64,000 nt of DNA from Jeotgalibacillus sp. ET6. GTDB taxonomy: Bacteria > Bacillota > Bacilli > Bacillales > Jeotgalibacillaceae. Shown piece by piece: positions 16,958 to 24,777 of the stretch. The stretch is taken from NCBI RefSeq assembly GCF_029667115.1, contig NZ_JARUIU010000003.1:62001-126000 (forward strand), written 5' to 3'. The notes under the pieces were generated by a model. The model was not told the DNA's origin and searched no databases. It saw only the letters and a list, made by a program, of their open reading frames with translations. Position numbers and translations under genes: made by a program. Every line of letters starts with the position of its first letter. The stretch's first letter is position 1.

Positions 16958-18648
16958 AAAAGCTTAACCCAAAAAAATCACTTCGCACTCAATTATTTCT
17001 CAGCTTTATCGTACCGTTTATTTTTCTTGGTATGCTGGTATTCGGTTTTGTTCATTATCTTACAAATTATATTGTGGATGACCATGTCCTGCCTCAATTT
17101 GATCAGATTCTTCAAATTAACGGGCAGTATTTGGCAGATGACCTTGACGAAGCACTCATTTCAGATGCCATCCAAAATCCGGAAGAAGCTGGCGGCGAAC
17201 TGACAGAGTCCTTGAATTCCTTTATTTCAGGCAAAGAAGGGATTGAGTATGTGTATGTTCTGACCAAGCAGGAAGGAACAGACTACATCGTTGCACTGAA
17301 TGGCAGTGAGGAATCAATGATCGAGTCCCCTTTTACACCGGAGCAGGAACAGGCTTACACCTCTCAGGAAACCGTCTTAACCTCGATTTATGAGGATGAA
17401 TGGGGCGTACATAAATCATATTTTATTCCACTGGCCGGAACGGATGCAGTGGTTGGGATTGATATGGATACAACCTTTGTCCACGATCTGCAGGGATTAA
17501 TCTTGGTGTTTCAATTGATTTTACTTGCCGTTTCCCTGCTCATTGGCAGTCTGATCGCTTTCTTTATGGGCAGACAGATCAACAAGCCGATCCAATCCCT
17601 GCTCTCTTCCTTGAAGAAGATCAGCAACGGGGATTTATCAGAGGAAATTAACGTCAAACGTCAAGATGAAATTGGGACTCTTGCAGCTGGCTTTGAAGAT
17701 ATGCGCACCAGCCTGGTTCAGATCATCGGAAGCGTAAAAACAAACTCAAGCCAAATCAATCAAACGAGTGAAACATTGGTCCAGGCATTTGACGAATTGT
17801 CTGAAGCCTCCTCACAAATCGCGGTCGGCACAGGCGAAGAAGCCAAAGCATCTGAAACCCGTACACAGCACATCGATAATATTTCACAAGGCTTTTCTGT
17901 TATGGCAGATAAAATCGGAGATGTTACTCATCAAACGCAGCAAATTGAACATTTCACAAAAGAAACAGGCAAGATTGCTGAAAAAGGTTCTACTCAACTA
18001 AAAGAAATTTCAACACAAATCAACCGAATTCAGGAAAATGGACATGTCAGCTCCGGCCGCATTACGCTTTTAGGAGAAAAGATCAGCCAAATCAATGAAG
18101 ATATTAAACTGATTAAAGATGTAGCAGATCAAACCAATCTTTTGTCACTGAATGCCTCAATAGAAGCAGCGAGAGCAGGAGAAGCAGGGAAAGGCTTTTC
18201 GGTCGTAGCTCAGGAAGTACAAAAGCTTTCCGGACAGACTGAGGAAACGGTATCAACGATTACAGCGATCCTAAGAGAAATCACGGATCAATGTTCAACC
18301 ATGCTTCAATCAAACAATAAAGATAATGAAGAAATAAGCAATGGAGTGGAGCTAGTCACGACCAGCGGAGAACTTTTTGATCAAATTTTTCAGGCTGTCA
18401 ACGAGCTTACTTCAAAAGTGGACACCATTGTAAACAGTGTGGAAGAAGTAAATACCGCTTCCACTGAGTCGATTAAATCCATACATGAAATTGCTGCTAT
18501 TTCTGAAGAAGGTGTCGCAACCATTCAGGAAATCTCTGCTTCTTCCCAGCAGCAAAATGCAACCGTTGAAATGCTTCAGGAGCAAAACCATGAGCTGCAA
18601 AAGATGGCTCATTCATTGAATGATTTAGTGAAAAAATTTGTAGTGTGA
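16954..18648 (+). CDS. Methyl-accepting chemotaxis protein
   Basis: A 564-residue transducer. A transmembrane helix (about 12-35) leads to an extracellular sensor region of about 150 residues (35-185), a second transmembrane segment ([20 protein letters not shown]), HAMP (about 208-262) and a long coiled-coil signalling domain. The conserved hairpin tip reads [36 protein letters not shown]. It would pass ligand signals to CheA/CheW. The sensor has Cache-like length but no motif that names a ligand. The start codon overlaps the ATP-grasp stop. No CheW-binding pentapeptide or other chemotaxis genes are nearby. Confidence 0.93.
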   Translation: MKKLNPKKSLRTQLFLSFIVPFIFLGMLVFGFVHYLTNYIVDDHVLPQFDQILQINGQYLADDLDEALISDAIQNPEEAGGELTESLNSFISGKEGIEYVYVLTKQEGTDYIVALNGSEESMIESPFTPEQEQAYTSQETVLTSIYEDEWGVHKSYFIPLAGTDAVVGIDMDTTFVHDLQGLILVFQLILLAVSLLIGSLIAFFMGRQINKPIQSLLSSLKKISNGDLSEEINVKRQDEIGTLAAGFEDMRTSLVQIIGSVKTNSSQINQTSETLVQAFDELSEASSQIAVGTGEEAKASETRTQHIDNISQGFSVMADKIGDVTHQTQQIEHFTKETGKIAEKGSTQLKEISTQINRIQENGHVSSGRITLLGEKISQINEDIKLIKDVADQTNLLSLNASIEAARAGEAGKGFSVVAQEVQKLSGQTEETVSTITAILREITDQCSTMLQSNNKDNEEISNGVELVTTSGELFDQIFQAVNELTSKVDTIVNSVEEVNTASTESIKSIHEIAAISEEGVATIQEISASSQQQNATVEMLQEQNHELQKMAHSLNDLVKKFVV

Positions 18649-18743
18649 AACAAGCTGGAAAGGAAGCTTTTTTAAAAGGGAAAGGTTCATTTCGAATGCT
18701 TTCAAGTTGTTTTCAGGGAAATTTATAAATATTATGCAAAGAA

Positions 18744-18960
18744 CAAAGCGCCTGAGACACATTTGTCTCAGGCGCTTTGACCGGTTCACTGCGCTTCTGG
18801 CGGCCACTTTCCGCAGGGACGGCGCTGAGCCTTCCCAGGGCCTTGCCCTGAAAAGTCTCAGCTTGCCGTCATATCCTGCAGGAGTCGCCACCTTCCGCTC
18901 CGCTCACCTCATACTATTAATAAATACTGTATCATTTTTAAACTTCTTTTAGTTATGTCT
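18744..18960. repeat. Dispersed repeat copy R1
   Basis: A full-length copy of the element of about 220 bp. It opens with a perfect hairpin AAAGCGCCTGAGACA / TGTCTCAGGCGCTTT, then ACCGGTTCACT, the CCGCAGGGACGGCGCTGAGCC block, TCCTGCAGGAGTCGCCACC and GCTCACCTCATACTA, and ends AGTTATGTCT. It lies between the convergent chemoreceptor and formamidase-like genes. Smaller similar fragments (GATTCACTGCGCTT) continue to about 19010. Confidence 0.85.
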
Positions 18961-19016
18961 CTACCTCTTCGAACGATTCACTGCGCTTATGCTGCAAGCA
19001 TTCATGCTTCCATTTG

Positions 19017-19970
19017 TTAGACTTCTTTCAGTACCTTATGTGGCAGGACAGCGTGAACTCCTTTTACTCCATTTACGATTTGCGTGATTCTTAAATCCAC
19101 GGTCACACTTGCTAAAGCCATCGCTTCTGTTTTTTCAAGGCTGTATTTCTCCTGCATAATTTGCAGAATTCCTTCGAGCGCAATGGCAGTCGCCTTGTTC
19201 AGGTCATCATCAAAGCCGAATGCCACCCATCCTGAAGGTGTATGCGCATGCGGCATGGTCAAAGTGGGCTGGTCGTGCAGCGTAAACGTCAAATCTACTT
19301 TATCCATTGGACATTCAATCGCGGTTCCGGAAACTTCTCCGTCTCCCTGTGCTGCATGACCGTCCCCCACTGAAAACAAAGCCCCTTCCACTTCAACCGG
19401 CAAGTAAAGCGTACTCCCCTTCACCAATTCTTTGCAGTCAATATTGCCTCCGCAATTTCTCGGAGGAATAGTGGAATGTGCACCTTCATCGGCAGGAGCA
19501 TTTGCCATAATCCCCATAAACGGGGCAAGAGGAACAGAAAAAGACCGGTCTCCAATTTTTGCTTTTCCGGTCATGGTGTCCCGGTTCAATTCCCAGTCAA
19601 CGCGAAGCTGAGGCGTTTCAGTTAAACCGACAATGGAGTTATGCCAGACATTTGCCCCGCCTGCTACATTCCAGCCATACCAGCTTGGGATAATATCATT
19701 TATTTTGATTTCCAGCATCATGCCGGGCTGAGCTCCTTCGATCCTGATCGGACCAATAAGCGGATGCCCCAGCCCATCTTCATTTTCACGTGATAGAAAT
19801 TTCTCTTCTTTGCCATCTTCGTAAGTGTAGCCCCATTCCAGTCCGATCGTGTTTAGTTCAATGGAATCTCCCGATTGAATGGACATGATTGGTTCATAGT
19901 CCTTTGAAAATGTTCCATGCAGAAAATCGTTTTTCGCTTCTAATCGATGTGTAGTTGACATAGATTTCAT
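19017..19970 (-). CDS. Acetamidase/formamidase family protein
   Basis: The 317-residue protein hydrolyses short amides (formamide or acetamide) to ammonia and the acid, if the family function holds. Typical blocks are GHPLIGPIRIEGAQPGMMLEIKI, APFMGIMANAPADEG, STIPPRNCGGNIDCKELVKGSTLYLPV, and FSVGDGHAAQGDGEVSGTAIE. The DGHAAQGDGE motif holds the likely zinc-binding and catalytic residues. It ends with MPHKVL-type VLPHKVLKEV. It is monocistronic between two dispersed repeats, and no nitrogen-uptake genes adjoin. Confidence 0.9.
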   Translation of the reverse strand: MKSMSTTHRLEAKNDFLHGTFSKDYEPIMSIQSGDSIELNTIGLEWGYTYEDGKEEKFLSRENEDGLGHPLIGPIRIEGAQPGMMLEIKINDIIPSWYGWNVAGGANVWHNSIVGLTETPQLRVDWELNRDTMTGKAKIGDRSFSVPLAPFMGIMANAPADEGAHSTIPPRNCGGNIDCKELVKGSTLYLPVEVEGALFSVGDGHAAQGDGEVSGTAIECPMDKVDLTFTLHDQPTLTMPHAHTPSGWVAFGFDDDLNKATAIALEGILQIMQEKYSLEKTEAMALASVTVDLRITQIVNGVKGVHAVLPHKVLKEV

Positions 19971-20104
19971 CCTTCCAGATAAAATGGGGTTTTAAAGAAA
20001 CTTTCCCTTTCCATTCATTTACCCGAAATTCATTTTTTCAAATCCTTACCAGCTGAATTCAGGAAGAAAGAAGCACGAGGATGAATTGGCATAGACATTA
20101 AAAA

Positions 20105-20328
20105 TGAGCCTGGGACAAAAGTGTCTCAGGCTCTGCGACCGGTTCACTGCGCTTCAGGCGGATGCTTCCGCAGGGACAGGGGCTTAAGCCTTTTCAGGGC
20201 GTTTCCCTGTAAAGGCTAAGCTTACCGTCATATCCTGCAGGGAGTCGCCACCTTCCGCTACACTCACCTCATACTAATATATAAATTTTTCCTCATTTTA
20301 GTACTTTTCCCCAGTTATGTCCCAGCCT
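20105..20328. repeat. Dispersed repeat copy R2
   Basis: A full-length copy with terminal inverted repeats GAGCCTGGGACA (left) and TGTCCCAGCCT (right). The left hairpin GAGCCTGGGACA / TGTCTCAGGCTC is followed by the conserved inner blocks. It lies immediately behind the MMPL gene and ahead of the formamidase-like gene. The rest of the 394-bp gap shows nothing else of note. Confidence 0.87.
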
Positions 20329-20364
20329 GCATATTTTCTACCTTCTTAAACCTAACCTCAGTGG

Positions 20365-23022
20365 TTATTTTTTCTTTTTAAACGGCCACCAGACACCGTT
20401 ATCAAAGGAAACGGTAATTGCTGGTATAAGCAGCGGCAGAACAATTAATCCGTAAAGCAATAGGCCTGTAATTACAATGGTCGCAATTTGCACAAGGCTT
20501 AACACGCCTGAAGGCATCATCGCTCCGAATGTTCCTGCGAGTATAATGGCAGCGGTAATAATAACCGTTCCCATTTTTGCCATGGACACCTTCATTGCTT
20601 CCCGGACGCTTAACCCGCCAAGTGCTTCTTCTCTAAATCGGTCAAGCAGGAAGATGGAATAATCTACGCCTAACGCCACAAGCATCACAAATCCGAAAAA
20701 TGGAACTGCCCAGCTGATGCCGTCAAAATCAAATACATTCACAAAGATTAGTTCTGCAAATGCAATTGAAGTAAAGTAGGTTAACAGAAGCGAGCCGATC
20801 ATATACAGCGGCATTATAAATGACCGGAATAAGATGGCCAGCACAATAAATAAGCTGATCAGCATAATCGTAACCGTCTGAGTAAAGTCATTGGAGGAAA
20901 TAACGTCCAGGTCACTGTTAATACTTGAAATGCCTCCATAAGCAATTTCTGCATCTTCAAATGGGGTGTCTACTACAACCCGATCCACTGTTGTTTTTAT
21001 TCTCTCCACTGTTTCAATGGACTGCGGAGAATAAGGATTGTCTTCTAAAATCACTTCCAATTTTGTGCCGGTTTCTTCCCCTATCGCGTATCGGTCAAGC
21101 ACCTGAACAAAATCTTCACTTTCAAGTGTTCCTTGAGGAATAAAGACGGCCGTGTCACGGACAGCTTCACTTTCACTCATTTCCTCCATAATCGTGACAG
21201 CACTCTCAAGTCCTTCAGAAATTTGTGTGAGACCTTCATTTGAAGCACTTACACCTTCAGCAAGCTGGGATAATCCTTCCCCAAGTCCTGCTGCCTGCCC
21301 GCTTTGTGCTTCAATTTGTCCCGCTGCACCGCTGATTCCTTCCTGAACGGCTCCAAGCTGCTGCTGAATGGCAGCGATTTGTTCAACCGTTTGCGGAATG
21401 TTTTGAGACTGCTGCAATCCTTGAGAAACAAGACCGAGCTGTTCATTAATTTGCCCAAGACCCCCAGCAGCTTCTCCAAGTCCTCCAGCGCCTTCCTGAG
21501 ATTCACCTGAAGGAATCTGACCAGTTATTTCGTTCAGGCCTGCTTCGACTTCAGTTAACCCGCTCTGCACTTCACCAAGACCGTTTTGTGCTTCATCGAG
21601 CCCTTCAGTCAGCTGTGCAAGCTGGCGGTCAATATAGAAATCCTCAATGACTTCTCCTGTCGGCCGGGTAATGGCACGAACAGAATCGACACCCTCTACC
21701 TGAGAAATCTCTTCACTGATTAACTCAATATAAGGAACAGTACCTTCTGAAATAATATCTTCATCACTTGAAATAATCACCTGAGCAGGAAGGGAATCCC
21801 CGGCTCCAAAGCCGTCCTCAATCGCATTCAACCCTTTAACAGACTCATAATCACTGCCGATTTCATCCACGGTATTGTACGATAAATCATCGTCATAGGT
21901 GAACAGCAGCGGGATGGTAATAATCGCAACGACCGCCATGGAAATTAACGGCCGGTTAACGGACAATCCGCTCAGCCGTGTCCATAATTTACTGTCATTA
22001 TGGGAAACAGATTTTTTAGACGGCCAGAACAGTTTTTCTTTCAGTACGGCCATAAAGAATGGAACAATCGTAAATAAAACAAGCAGCAGCACGGCAATTC
22101 CAACAGAAACCGCTACAGCTGATTTGAATATCGGGAAATCTGCAAAGCCAATCGCAAAGAAGCCGATAAACACTGCAAGTCCGCTGATCAGCAGCGTTCT
22201 TCCCGCTGTTTTATACGTATTTACAATCGCTGTTTCAACCGGCTGCCCAGCTGACAGCTCCTCTTTATACCGGCTTAAAAGCAGAATGCAGTAATCTGTC
22301 CCGATCCCAAACAAAATAGCTACCAGGAAGATCTGAGTATAGTTGGAAACCGGAAAGCCAAACCAGTCAATAAAAAACGATACGATGGATTGACTGATCA
22401 AATACGTAAGCCCTACTGCCACCAGTGGAATAAATGGCGTCACAACAGAACGGAATACCGCAAGAAGCAAAGCAAAAATTAACACTACAGTGATAATTTC
22501 CGTCCGCTCAAGCCCTTCCTGCGCACTCAGATTTACATCATTATTGATCACAGCTTCTCCTGTAAGGTACGCTGTAGTTTCTTCCCCAATGATGTCTGAT
22601 CGGATGCTTTCAACAAGTTCTATAATCTCTTCATTTGTGCCTTCAACCGTAACAGGAACTAAAACTGTCTGCTGATTTTCCGACACAAGCTGGTCTTCAA
22701 TTTCCTCACTTTCAAAAGGATCAAGAATATCCGTTACGGGAGCCCCGAGTTGCTCAAGCTCCTCCACAATCGCGCCGATTTCTTCCTTTGAAGCCTCATT
22801 TAATTCTTCATCTAAAGGAAAAACAAGCGAAATCGTATCCTGCCCTGCTCCGGCATTTTCCAGGATTTCAGCAGCGCGCTGAGAATCAGCATTTTCCGGC
22901 AGCTGAAACGTTCCCGCTTCCTCAGCCTGCTGTGTAAGATTAGGTGAAATTAAAAATAATAAGACCGTTACAACGACTAAACCAATGGCGATTGGCCATC
23001 TCCACTTAATAATCTGATTCAC
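20365..23022 (-). CDS. MMPL/RND family exporter (YdfJ-like)
   Basis: An 885-residue inner-membrane transporter with two six-helix halves: one TM near 10-28 plus five at about 175-330, and one near 350 plus five near 720-870. MMPL motifs include GIGTDYCILLLSRYKEEL and GVDYSIFLLDRFREEA, whose Asp-Tyr pairs carry protons. Between the halves, residues about 465-610 form an unusual long Gly/Leu/Glu/Gln repeat (GLGEVQSGLTEVEAGLNEI, repeated), making it longer than YdfJ. Such proteins export lipids or drugs. The GTG start is 3 bp after the marR stop, so they are one operon. Confidence 0.9.
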   Translation of the reverse strand: MNQIIKWRWPIAIGLVVVTVLLFLISPNLTQQAEEAGTFQLPENADSQRAAEILENAGAGQDTISLVFPLDEELNEASKEEIGAIVEELEQLGAPVTDILDPFESEEIEDQLVSENQQTVLVPVTVEGTNEEIIELVESIRSDIIGEETTAYLTGEAVINNDVNLSAQEGLERTEIITVVLIFALLLAVFRSVVTPFIPLVAVGLTYLISQSIVSFFIDWFGFPVSNYTQIFLVAILFGIGTDYCILLLSRYKEELSAGQPVETAIVNTYKTAGRTLLISGLAVFIGFFAIGFADFPIFKSAVAVSVGIAVLLLVLFTIVPFFMAVLKEKLFWPSKKSVSHNDSKLWTRLSGLSVNRPLISMAVVAIITIPLLFTYDDDLSYNTVDEIGSDYESVKGLNAIEDGFGAGDSLPAQVIISSDEDIISEGTVPYIELISEEISQVEGVDSVRAITRPTGEVIEDFYIDRQLAQLTEGLDEAQNGLGEVQSGLTEVEAGLNEITGQIPSGESQEGAGGLGEAAGGLGQINEQLGLVSQGLQQSQNIPQTVEQIAAIQQQLGAVQEGISGAAGQIEAQSGQAAGLGEGLSQLAEGVSASNEGLTQISEGLESAVTIMEEMSESEAVRDTAVFIPQGTLESEDFVQVLDRYAIGEETGTKLEVILEDNPYSPQSIETVERIKTTVDRVVVDTPFEDAEIAYGGISSINSDLDVISSNDFTQTVTIMLISLFIVLAILFRSFIMPLYMIGSLLLTYFTSIAFAELIFVNVFDFDGISWAVPFFGFVMLVALGVDYSIFLLDRFREEALGGLSVREAMKVSMAKMGTVIITAAIILAGTFGAMMPSGVLSLVQIATIVITGLLLYGLIVLPLLIPAITVSFDNGVWWPFKKKK

Positions 23023-23025
23023 GAA

Positions 23026-23472
23026 TTAAACACCTTCCCATTTTAAAATTTCCCTGATTTTTTTAAAGGTTACGACAAATTGGTTAAGCTCTTCGTCGGT
23101 TACCTGATCGGAAAAAAGCTTTTCCACATACTCATAAACAGCCTGATCCGATTGCCGCAAAACCTTTTCACCCTTTTCCGTCAGCTTAATCAGTTTGGTC
23201 CGCTGATCCTCTGAGGATTTTATAATGTGAATCAGTTCTTTTTCCTCGAGTTTTTTGATTCGGCTTGACACAGCACTTTTATGTACCCCCTGTAAAGAGG
23301 CGAGCTTACCCGCAGGCATAGCCCCGTTTTTGCTGATCATTTTCATCAACTGCAATTGTTCACGGGAATACTCCTGCCAAACAGGTGAATCCACTGATTT
23401 TAAAACACGTTCAGTCCCGTGCACCATCACATCTTCAAATAATTCGACTGCTTCAATCAGTCGTTTATCCAT
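23026..23472 (-). CDS. MarR family repressor of the MMPL exporter
   Basis: A 148-residue winged-helix regulator. Visible parts are the dimer helix 1-35, MISKNGAMPAGKLASLQGVHKSAVSSRIKKLEEKELI (helix-turn-helix) and the wing KSSEDQRTKLIKLTEKGEKVL. It is the first gene of the operon with the exporter. Two operator-like palindromes lie in its own promoter and ribosome site, so negative autoregulation relieved by an exported compound is the likely mode. Confidence 0.92.
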   Translation of the reverse strand: MDKRLIEAVELFEDVMVHGTERVLKSVDSPVWQEYSREQLQLMKMISKNGAMPAGKLASLQGVHKSAVSSRIKKLEEKELIHIIKSSEDQRTKLIKLTEKGEKVLRQSDQAVYEYVEKLFSDQVTDEELNQFVVTFKKIREILKWEGV

Positions 23473-23474
23473 CT

Positions 23475-23533
23475 AGTTTACCCCCTAAACTAATCTCCTT
23501 ATTTAGTTTAGGGGGTAAACTGTTTTCTGTCAA
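23475..23533 (-). promoter_or_regulatory. MarR operators overlapping the promoter and ribosome site of marR-mmpL
   Basis: Two 17-bp palindromes, AGTTTA-CCCCC-TAAACT at 23475-23491 and AGTTTA-GGGGG-TAAACT at 23505-23521, are inverted copies of each other with centres 30 bp apart. On the minus strand, TTGACA (23533-23528), a 17-bp spacer and TAAACT (23510-23505) form a promoter covered by the distal site. The proximal site contains the AGGGGG ribosome site, 8 nt before the ATG. Binding by the adjacent MarR is inferred. Confidence 0.8.
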
Positions 23534-23690
23534 TAGCATTCTTTTAATCTACTATTTTGGTTATGCTAATAAAGGTAATTTAATCCTGATTGTCGAAATA
23601 AAGGATAAAAATAGGTTGTCTAAGTTCACGAGATAATTATGTTCTGATTAAATTAACGGAACAGTTTAGTGAAACAAAGAGGAGAGAGTT

Positions 23691-24206
23691 ATGAAGAAAA
23701 ACATAGTTGTATTGCTTGTTTTTTTGGTTCTTATTATAGGTTTTTGGGGTGTATTTAACTATATAAGCCATAATGGTGAATTTACAAAATTGAGTCATTC
23801 AACGTTAGGAAGGGAACGTTTTGAAGACGGCAATGCCCATTATTTTGATTATCATTTCAGATGGGAAGGTATGGGAAATCCCATTATTGAAAAGGTAGAA
23901 TTTGTAAAAAGCGATGGAACTATTGTGACTAAAGAGGATGATGAAATTCGTATCCATCCTTTTATTTCAAGCTCTGAAAGTATTGGAGTGCTTGATGAAG
24001 AAACGACAATCAAAGAACGGTTACTTAATGAATTAGTTGAAGTTAAATCTTTTCAAGTTGACGAAGATTTTCATCTGGTATTACGTGTAGAATTAAATGT
24101 TATTAATCTAAAGAATGATATAAGTTCGTTAAGAATTACGTATAGAAATTTTGGAGTAACACACTATCAATATATTCCATTTGATGATGGGATTGTAACG
24201 AACTAA
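23691..24206 (+). CDS. Membrane-anchored hypothetical protein, AT-rich
   Basis: The 171-residue product is not recognised. Residues 4-25 form one hydrophobic helix (IVVLLVFLVLIIGFWGVFNYI); the rest is soluble, beta-rich, with many Glu/Asp and aromatic residues (HYFDYHFRWEGMG) and faces outward if the helix is an anchor. A GAGGAGAGAG ribosome site precedes ATG. The gene and its flanks are visibly more AT-rich than neighbours, which may point to acquisition. No partner gene suggests a role. Confidence 0.7.
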   Translation: MKKNIVVLLVFLVLIIGFWGVFNYISHNGEFTKLSHSTLGRERFEDGNAHYFDYHFRWEGMGNPIIEKVEFVKSDGTIVTKEDDEIRIHPFISSSESIGVLDEETTIKERLLNELVEVKSFQVDEDFHLVLRVELNVINLKNDISSLRITYRNFGVTHYQYIPFDDGIVTN

Positions 24207-24306
24207 TATTGATTTTTCGCTAAAGGATGTTAGTGAAAGAAGCCATTAAAAACAACATTGAACTTTAAATACAGCCTATGTTTTAAATACGCGAGTCTAA
24301 AATTTA

Positions 24307-24419
24307 AAAAAGTGCCCGGAACAAAAATATATCTCAGGGCATCCTCCGCTCCGCTCACCTCTAATTAATCCTTTCTACTGCCTTATGTTTCTAAAATTTA
24401 TTTGATACGTCCCAGCCTA
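24307..24419. repeat. Dispersed repeat, degenerate copy R8
   Basis: Matches the element at both ends: GTGCCCGGAACAAAA...TCTCAGGGCA at the left and CCTCCGCTCCGCTCACCT...CGTCCCAGCCT at the right, with the central block deleted. It lies between convergent genes. Confidence 0.65.
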
Positions 24420-24461
24420 TTCGCAGAATTGTTTTTTCATTCATTTGCTTCATACAAGAAT

Positions 24462-24500
24462 AAAAAAGCAAGACCCGGAAAATTTCCCGGGTCTTGCTTC
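24462..24500. terminator. Terminator behind the YpzG-like small gene
   Basis: AAGCAAGACCCGG and CCGGGTCTTGCTT form a perfect 13-bp stem with a 7-8 nt loop. On the minus strand a T run follows (A run at 24462-24467). It adjoins the stop codon of the 50-codon gene. Confidence 0.85.
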
Positions 24501-24653
24501 TTACCGGCGTCCGGATCTCGGAACTCTCCGCAGTTTAATATCGTGCTGGGACATTTCTGTCTGACCATTCACTTGCGAGGACGCATGCTTTGGCCGTGTC
24601 CAATTGTGGTGGAATTTCTGAGATTGCGGATCTAATTGATCTTGTGTGCTCAT
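24501..24653 (-). CDS. Small protein, possibly YpzG-like
   Basis: A 50-codon gene on the minus strand with a GAGGTGA ribosome site 5 nt before ATG and a strong terminator directly after the TAA. The product is basic and hydrophilic, starting MSTQDQLDPQSQKFHHNW and containing TRPKHASSQVNGQTEMS, then RRVPRSGRR at the end. The W-x-x-PKHA-x-SQVNG-x-T core recalls the Bacillus YpzG family, judged from memory only. Function of that family is unknown. Confidence 0.65.
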   Translation of the reverse strand: MSTQDQLDPQSQKFHHNWTRPKHASSQVNGQTEMSQHDIKLRRVPRSGRR

Positions 24654-24777
24654 CGACTCACCTCATATACAGGATAAAAAACAGGATACTCTCGTATCTT
24701 TCTTAGTATGCGATGATCCCTTAAATTTATGTTATAAGAGGACGGTTTCATTAAAGTACTTTGTGTACCCCTTACGC

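Noticed and set aside
18744..20328. Insertion sequence bounded by repeats R1 and R2 around the formamidase-like gene
   Set aside because: Both repeats are also found alone at many other places, are in the same orientation, and no transposase lies between them; a composite element is not supported.
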